Source of the DNA: an uncultured Collinsella sp.
Lineage (GTDB): Bacteria; Actinomycetota; Coriobacteriia; Coriobacteriales; Coriobacteriaceae
Assembly: GCA_900546105.1 (NCBI GenBank)
Contig: URBP01000001.1
Coordinates: 1-62,883, forward strand
Length of the DNA stretch: 62,883 bases
Direction of reading: 5' to 3'
The position numbers and the translations under genes were made by a program. Below are positions 58,006 to 62,883 of the stretch, piece after piece; position 1 is the stretch's first letter, and each line of letters starts with the position of its first letter. The notes beneath the pieces were generated by a model, which worked only from the letters and a program-made list of their open reading frames with translations, was not told the DNA's origin and made no database searches.

Positions 58006-59073
58006 ATGCGCGACAAGCTCGAAAAGATTATCAAGGCCTACGAGGAGCTCGAGAAGAAGCTTTCCGACCCGGCCGTCGCCTCCGACATCAAGGAGTTCAC
58101 GCGTCTCAACAAGGAGTACGCGCACCAGTCCGACCTCATCGCCGCCTCGCGCGAGTACATCGGTGCGCTCGATGACATCGAGGCCGCCAAGGAGATGCTC
58201 CGCGACACGACCGACGCGGACGAGAAGGAGATGCTCCAGATGGACATCTCCGAGAACGAGGAGAAGCTTCCCCAGCTCGAGGAAGACATCAAGTACATGC
58301 TCATCCCGAGTGACCCCAACGACGACAAGAACACCATCGTCGAGATCCGCTCCGCCGCCGGTGGCGACGAGGCCGCCATCTTCGCCGGCGACCTGTACAA
58401 GATGTATCAGCGCTTTTGCGAGTCGCGCGGCTGGAAGACCACCGTGCTCGACTCCAGCCCCAGCGAAGCCGGCGGCTTTAAGTCCATCGAGTTCAAGGTC
58501 GAGGGCGACCGCGTCTACTCCGTCATGAAGTTCGAGTCCGGCGTGCATCGCGTCCAGCGCGTCCCCAAGACCGAGTCCCAGGGCCGTATCCAGACCTCCA
58601 CGGCGACCGTCGCCGTGCTTCCCGAGGCCGAGGAGATCGACGTTCAGATCAACCAGTCCGACCTGCGCATCGATACCTACTGCGCCTCGGGCCCTGGCGG
58701 TCAGTGCGTTAACACCACCTACTCTGCCGTGCGCATCACCCACCTGCCCACCAACACCGTGGTGCAGTCGCAGGAGCAGCGTTCCCAGATCCAGAACCGC
58801 GAGGTCTGCATGCAGATGCTGCGTGCCCGTCTGTACGAGATGGAACTCGAGAAGCAGCAGGCTGAGCTCGGTGCCGAGCGCCAGAGCCAGATCGGCCACG
58901 GCAACCGTTCCGAGAAGATTCGCACCTACAACCAGCCCCAGGACCGCGTGACCGATCACCGTATCGGCTTCAACTCCACCTACAATGGCGTCCTTCTGGG
59001 CGATCAGCTCGGCACCGTCATCGAGGCGCTCGCCGCCGCCGAGCGAGCCGAGAAGCTGGCACAAGCAGTTTAA
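58006..59073 (+). CDS. prfA: Peptide chain release factor 1
   Basis: A 355-residue class I release factor. The catalytic GGQ lies at 231-233 in GPGGQCVN, and the stop-recognition tripeptide PxT appears as PKT (187-189) in RVPKTESQGR, identifying RF1 (UAA/UAG) rather than RF2. The N-terminal helical domain covers the first 100 residues. AAAGGAG precedes the ATG. The usual neighbour prmC is absent downstream; instead a 150-nt structured repeat begins at the stop codon. Confidence 0.97.
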   Translation: MRDKLEKIIKAYEELEKKLSDPAVASDIKEFTRLNKEYAHQSDLIAASREYIGALDDIEAAKEMLRDTTDADEKEMLQMDISENEEKLPQLEEDIKYMLIPSDPNDDKNTIVEIRSAAGGDEAAIFAGDLYKMYQRFCESRGWKTTVLDSSPSEAGGFKSIEFKVEGDRVYSVMKFESGVHRVQRVPKTESQGRIQTSTATVAVLPEAEEIDVQINQSDLRIDTYCASGPGGQCVNTTYSAVRITHLPTNTVVQSQEQRSQIQNREVCMQMLRARLYEMELEKQQAELGAERQSQIGHGNRSEKIRTYNQPQDRVTDHRIGFNSTYNGVLLGDQLGTVIEALAAAERAEKLAQAV

Positions 59074-59219
59074 GTTACGGCGTTTTACCAAACGCCGTAA
59101 CGGCTCGACGCTGCAAACGCCCCTAAGCGGCAATCTGACGTTCAATTTCAAGGGCGCGACCAGAAGGTCAGCGCCCTTTCATTTCACGTCACCTTGCTCG
59201 CTTGGGGTCGTTTTCGCTG
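59070..59219. repeat. 150-nt structured repeat (copy 2)
   Basis: It starts within the last prfA codons: the TAA stop is part of TTAAGTTACGGCGTTTT, which is identical to copy 1 at 38073. The variable inner stem here is AAGGGCGC-GACCAGAAGGTC-GCGCCCTT. Conserved frame sequences include GCTCGACGC, CCTAAGCGGCAATCTG and CACCTTGCTCGCTT. The following 190 bases up to the DMT gene show no other feature. Confidence 0.85.
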
Positions 59220-59407
59220 ATATTGCCGGAGCATCGAGGTTTACTCTGCCGGTACTTTAGTGGGCTGGATTGCGGTGTGACGTTGGTTGTTGCTACAGTA
59301 GCGGGGCGTGCCGGGGGTCCGGCGCGTCCCGTTTTTATTTGACCATGAGGCGGCACGCAGCCATACGCGTGCGGACACCACGCCCAGATTGAGTGTGAGG
59401 ATGTTCC

Positions 59408-60391
59408 ATGGCCCAATACGCTGCCAACGAAATCGAAAACTTGCCCGATAGCCCAGTAGCCCGTGAGGATTTGGGCGCGGGCGGTATTCCCCGGGGCGCC
59501 GGCGCACGCTCTCCGCTGTTCTGGAAGGTTCTGCTCCTTTCGGTGGCGGTCATCTGGGGCTACTCCTTTACCACTATGAAGGACGCACTCGGCACCATTC
59601 CGGTGTTCGCGCTGCTCTATGTACGTTTTCTGCCCGCAGCGTTGGTCATGTTTGCCGTCTTCCACAAACGCATCATCGCGCACCTCAACGCTCGCAACCT
59701 GATCGTTGGCCTGAGTATGGGCGTGCTCATGTGGGCGGCCTATGCGTTGCAGACGGTCGGTCTGGCACATACTACGGCGGGCAAGAATGCTTTTTTGACG
59801 GGCACGTATTGCATCCTTGTGCCGTTCGCGAGCTATTTTCTGAGCGGCGAAAAACTCACCCGTTATAACCTGGGCGCGGCGCTGCTGTGCTTGGCGGGCA
59901 TTGGTTTGGTGGCGCTCGATAGCGTTGAATTCAACATCGGTGACGTCATTACGCTGACGGGTGCGGTCTTCTTCGCCATCCAGATGGCGGTGACCGCCAA
60001 GTACGGTCGCAAAATGGACATCAACGTCATTACGTTTTGGATGTTTGTGGGCAACGGCGTGCTGAGCCTGGCAACGTCGCTGCTATTCGAAACCCAGGCG
60101 CCTCTGTCCGTGTGGACGCCGAGCTTTATCAGTGCGATGGCGTTTCTCTCGGTGGGCTGCACATGCGTGGCTCTGCTCATCCAAAACGTCGGCCTGGCGC
60201 ATGTCTCGGCTTCGACGGGCTCGCTGCTCCTTTCGATGGAGTCGCCTTCGGGCGTGTTGTTTTCGGTGCTGCTGATGGGGGAGGCGCTCACCTCGCGTCT
60301 GCTCGCCGGCTTTGTGCTTATCTTCCTGTCGATTATCTTGAGCGAGACTCACTTCGATTTTTTGCGTCGAAAGCCGCGCCCGCAATTGTAA
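59408..60391 (+). CDS. DMT family (EamA) transporter
   Basis: A 327-residue membrane protein with ten helices in two EamA repeats after a 35-residue polar start. VIWGYSFTTMKDAL opens the first repeat and FFAIQMAVTAKYGRKMD the second; GSLLLSMESPSGVLFSVLLM is typical of the last helices. Such carriers export amino acids, nucleosides or other metabolites. TGAGGATG precedes the ATG. It is a single gene with its own terminator. Confidence 0.88.
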   Translation: MAQYAANEIENLPDSPVAREDLGAGGIPRGAGARSPLFWKVLLLSVAVIWGYSFTTMKDALGTIPVFALLYVRFLPAALVMFAVFHKRIIAHLNARNLIVGLSMGVLMWAAYALQTVGLAHTTAGKNAFLTGTYCILVPFASYFLSGEKLTRYNLGAALLCLAGIGLVALDSVEFNIGDVITLTGAVFFAIQMAVTAKYGRKMDINVITFWMFVGNGVLSLATSLLFETQAPLSVWTPSFISAMAFLSVGCTCVALLIQNVGLAHVSASTGSLLLSMESPSGVLFSVLLMGEALTSRLLAGFVLIFLSIILSETHFDFLRRKPRPQL

Positions 60392-60403
60392 ACAACTTGT
60401 TGC

Positions 60404-60429
60404 GCCGCCCTCCTGGGGCGGCATTTTTT
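60404..60429 (+). terminator. Terminator of the DMT gene
   Basis: GCCGCCC-TCCTG-GGGCGGC followed by ATTTTTT is a textbook intrinsic terminator, 12 bases after the stop. Confidence 0.9.
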
Positions 60430-60507
60430 ATGCCTCGCCCTTAAAGTTGTACCTTACACTTTACGCTATCAAAGTGCTTACCGCAAAAACGTTACTGGAG
60501 GGCATTT

Positions 60508-61806
60508 ATGGCACCAGCTCAGTCCGATCTTCAACTGCAATCAGCGCCCAAGGCCACCGCAGCGGCGCAGGCCGCTATCGGTGACGGTCTCGTTGCAGAA
60601 GCTCAGGCTTTTGCAGACGAGCTCGCCTCATGGCGACACGATCTCCATCAAACGCCTGAGCTCGGTAACAACCTTCCGCAGACGTCCGCCTTTATCCAGG
60701 CGCGTCTGGACGAGATGGATATTCCCTATGCCGTGCTTGTTGACGGCTCCTGTGTCGTTGGCCTAATCGGTGCCGGCGCGGCAGCTGCTGCTCGGGGTAA
60801 CGGTACGTGCACGGACAAACAGGCCGGTACGGTCATCATGCTCCGTGGCGACATGGATGCCCTGCCTGTTGCCGAGGAGTCGGGAGAGCCTTTCGCCTCT
60901 ACGAACGGCTGCATGCACGCATGCGGACACGATATGCACGCGACGGCGCTGCTTGGTGCGGCGCGCCTGCTCAAGGCCCGCGAGTCCGAGCTTGTCGACG
61001 CCAACGCCACGATTAAGTTGCTGTTCCAACCGGGCGAGGAAACCTTTGAGGGTGCCCGCGCCGCCATCGCCGACGGTCTGCTGCAGAACCCGCGTCCCCA
61101 GGCCGCCTTCGCCATGCATGTCAATAGCCAGTCGCCGCTTGGCCTGGTGCTCTACGGCAGCCCGGCGCTCTCGGGCGTGTACGGTTTTCGCATCACGCTT
61201 CAGGGCAAGGGCGGCCATGGCTCGAGCCCCGAGATCTGCATCGACCCCATCACGGCCGGCGTCCATGTGCATCTGGCGCTTCAGGAGCTCATCTCTCGCG
61301 AGGTGCCGGCGGCCAAGGAGGTCGCGCTTACCATTGGCAAGTTTGCCGGCGGTCAGGCCGCAAATGTCATTCCCGACACTTGTGTGCTTGAGGGAACGCT
61401 GCGTGGCTTCGACGTCGAGCTCATGGAGCACCTCAAGACCCGCATCGCTGAGGTCGTCAACGGCGTGGCCGCAACGTATCGCACGCCGGCGACTATCGAG
61501 ACGCTTTCGGATGTTCCGCCGCTGGTACTCGACGACGGCATGACGCAGGCGTCGCTTGGCTACGTGGGCGCGGTGCTGCCCAAGGCTGCCTTCCTGCCGC
61601 TATTCCACGCCATGGCGAGCGAGGACTTCGCGCTTATCTCGAGCGAGATCCCAAGTGCGTACTTTACGGTGGGCGCGGCCGTGACCGATACGGACGAGCA
61701 TTTTGCCCAGCATCATCCCAAGGCGCGCTTTAACGATGCCGAGCTTCCTCTCGGCGCCGCGGCTTATGCCGCCGTCGCTTTGGGCTACATCGCCGATCAT
61801 CGGTAG
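60508..61806 (+). CDS. M20 family amidohydrolase (HipO/AbgB-like)
   Basis: A 432-residue aminoacylase-type amidohydrolase. WRHDLHQTPELG begins the catalytic domain, MLRGDMDALPV and ACGHDMHATALLG carry metal ligands, FQPGEETFEGA the catalytic Glu, and HGSSPEICIDPI marks the dimerisation domain. The insertion GAAAAARGNGTCTDKQAG before the first metal motif is longer than usual. It probably deacylates N-acyl amino acids or similar amides. GGAGGG precedes the ATG. A broken MFS gene follows after 40 bases, likely the former transporter partner. Confidence 0.9.
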   Translation: MAPAQSDLQLQSAPKATAAAQAAIGDGLVAEAQAFADELASWRHDLHQTPELGNNLPQTSAFIQARLDEMDIPYAVLVDGSCVVGLIGAGAAAAARGNGTCTDKQAGTVIMLRGDMDALPVAEESGEPFASTNGCMHACGHDMHATALLGAARLLKARESELVDANATIKLLFQPGEETFEGARAAIADGLLQNPRPQAAFAMHVNSQSPLGLVLYGSPALSGVYGFRITLQGKGGHGSSPEICIDPITAGVHVHLALQELISREVPAAKEVALTIGKFAGGQAANVIPDTCVLEGTLRGFDVELMEHLKTRIAEVVNGVAATYRTPATIETLSDVPPLVLDDGMTQASLGYVGAVLPKAAFLPLFHAMASEDFALISSEIPSAYFTVGAAVTDTDEHFAQHHPKARFNDAELPLGAAAYAAVALGYIADHR

Positions 61807-61846
61807 CACCCAATCTTGCTACTCGTTTGTTTAAAAAAGGAACAGT

Positions 61847-62691
61847 ATGTCCCAGCAACGTAAATTTTTCCCCGGCTGGCTCGTGGTGGCCTCCGGCTTT
61901 GTGATCATGGCCACGTGCTACACCATTTTCGTTAACTGCATGACTATTCCTTCCGCACCAAGCCTTCCGAGATCGGCCTGAAGCCGCTCGGCGAGAACCC
62001 GGGCGATCCGTCCGTCTCGACGGCTGGCGACAAGGACGAGCACACGGCGCCCGAGGTTAGCGTCGGCTGGTCTCGTATCAAGAAGAGCCCGGCGTTTTGG
62101 CTGCTCGTCGTCGCCTTCCTCTTTATGGGCCTGGTCAACGGCGCCATCCTGCCCAACCAAGTTACGAACATGACGAGCGTTACCGTCAACGGCGCCAAGA
62201 TCGTCACGGGCGGCCACGACCCCATGTGGGCGGGCACCGTGCTTTCGGCCTACATGGTCACCGTCGTTATTGCCAAGATTTCGCTCGGTGCGATCTATGA
62301 CCGCTTTGGCCTGCGCTTTGGCAATATCCTTGGCTCCGTTGCGTGCATTATCGCCTGCGTGGCGCTGTGTTTCCCGACGACGGACCTCGGTCCTATTGTC
62401 GCCGCTGTGAGCTTTGGTGTTGGAACGTGCATGGGCACCATCACGCCTACCATCGCCGCGTCCAAGCAGTTTGGCATGGCCGACCTGGGTAAGGTCACGG
62501 GCACCATTACCTCGCTCGAGATGGTCGGCGGCACCGTGGGCGCCATTGTCTCGGGCGTGCTGTTCGATGCCACGGGCTCCTTTGCGAGCACCTGGATTGT
62601 GTGCCTGGCGTGCTCCGTGGTCATGCTCGTGTTCCTGCTGGCATCCGAGCCCATCGCCGCCAAGCTGCGCGCAAGCGTGGCGGGGGAGTAG
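61847..62691 (+). pseudogene. Disrupted MFS transporter (OFA-like)
   Basis: An ATG with AAGGAAC upstream encodes the first helix (FFPGWLVVASGFVIMATCYT) and then runs out of frame to a TGA at 61979-61981. From 61951 another frame continues with the central loop and the entire second half (TKPSEIGLKPLGE, GAIYDRFGLRFGNILG, to GE and TAG at 62691). About 170 residues (helices 2-6) are missing at the junction, so this is an internal deletion plus frameshift. The second half could in principle be expressed alone but would not transport. It resembles the intact transporter at 30131. Confidence 0.85.
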
Positions 62692-62724
62692 CGGGTCGCC
62701 GCCTATTCCTGTTTGCCTGTTCTG

Positions 62725-62790
62725 CCCGTGGCTGCCCTGGAAGCCGAATGGATGCCCGTACTGTCATTCGGTTTCCAGGGCAGCCACGGG
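62725..62790. repeat. Palindrome after the MFS pseudogene
   Basis: Arms of 26 bases (62725-62750 and 62765-62790; CCCGTGGCTGCCCTGGAA...) pair with one mismatch around a 14-base loop. No similar arm occurs elsewhere in the window. Confidence 0.85.
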
Positions 62791-62799
62791 TCTACGAAA

Positions 62800-62863
62800 T
62801 GATCTCTTTTCCTCCGTCCCCAAGGGATCACGTAATCCGAAGGGGACGGAGGAAAAGGGATCA
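62800..62863. repeat. Two 31-nt GGGGACGGAGG elements, inverted to each other
   Basis: 62800-62830 is a reverse copy and 62833-62863 a forward copy, two bases apart. Each has inverted ends of the TGATCC/GGATCA type (AATCC in the second). Together they form a large hairpin. The final 20 bases of the window show nothing. Confidence 0.85.
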
Positions 62864-62883
62864 CAAACCGCGGCGGCGTGTCT

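Noticed and set aside
57471..62863. GGGGACGGAGG repeats as a CRISPR array
   Set aside because: Copies are not regularly spaced, there are no spacers, and no cas genes are in the window.

Overview
The window is GC-rich, gene-dense DNA that looks like the chromosome of an anaerobic gut actinobacterium of the Coriobacteriia, most likely Collinsella or a close relative. That placement is an inference from three things: strong GC bias in codons, three PTS families (mannose, ascorbate and alpha-glucoside types) with GH4 phospho-glucosidases and RpiR regulators, and a lipoteichoic-acid-synthase-like enzyme. No rRNA, tRNA, CRISPR array, transposase or integrase was seen.

Layout. 0-8.4 kb: LTA-synthase-like phosphoglycerol transferase, nitroreductase, and a potassium block (Kup transporter, a small membrane protein, a shortened KdpD-type kinase and KdpE-type regulator, without kdpFABC). 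8.5-11 kb: RlmKL rRNA methyltransferase whose first methyltransferase half looks degenerate. 11.1-20.9 kb: a sugar-catabolic island (HAD phosphatase, RpiR regulator, MFS transporter, class II aldolase, mannose-type PTS IIA/IIB/IIC/IID, aldo-keto reductase, esterase). It lies between what look like the two ends of a broken HAD gene. 21-26 kb: DeoR regulator and an ascorbate-type PTS operon flanked by two near-duplicate transaldolases. 26.4-33.4 kb: Tex, then an SDR/MFS/Gfo-Idh-MocA operon divergent from a LysR regulator. 33.7-38 kb: MarR plus a heterodimeric ABC exporter. 38.6-40.4 kb: pyridoxamine kinase, a TIGR04076-like protein and a low-molecular-weight phosphatase. 40.4-48.5 kb: two convergent GH4 / PTS-IICB / RpiR alpha-glucoside modules. 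48.7-62.9 kb: an MFS transporter, an unusual LpdD-like/IPP-isomerase fusion, a membrane protein, an aldose epimerase, an amino-acid ABC operon with an M20 peptidase, prfA, a DMT transporter, an amidohydrolase and a broken MFS gene.

The most unusual feature is the space between genes. About twenty long imperfect palindromes sit mainly at gene ends. Several fall into families: (a) two elements of about 157 nt with the same core but unrelated self-complementary arms; (b) a 150-nt element in two close copies and one diverged copy, with compensatory stem changes; (c) a 31-nt palindrome carrying CAAAGGGAC; (d) a 31-nt element carrying GGGGACGGAGG, one copy of which is inserted in frame inside an M20 peptidase gene. 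Families a to c behave like sequences selected for structure rather than sequence, and they are the best candidate for an undescribed system here. The second candidate is the LpdD-like/IPP-isomerase fusion, which would join isoprenoid isomerisation to prenylated-flavin handling in one polypeptide.
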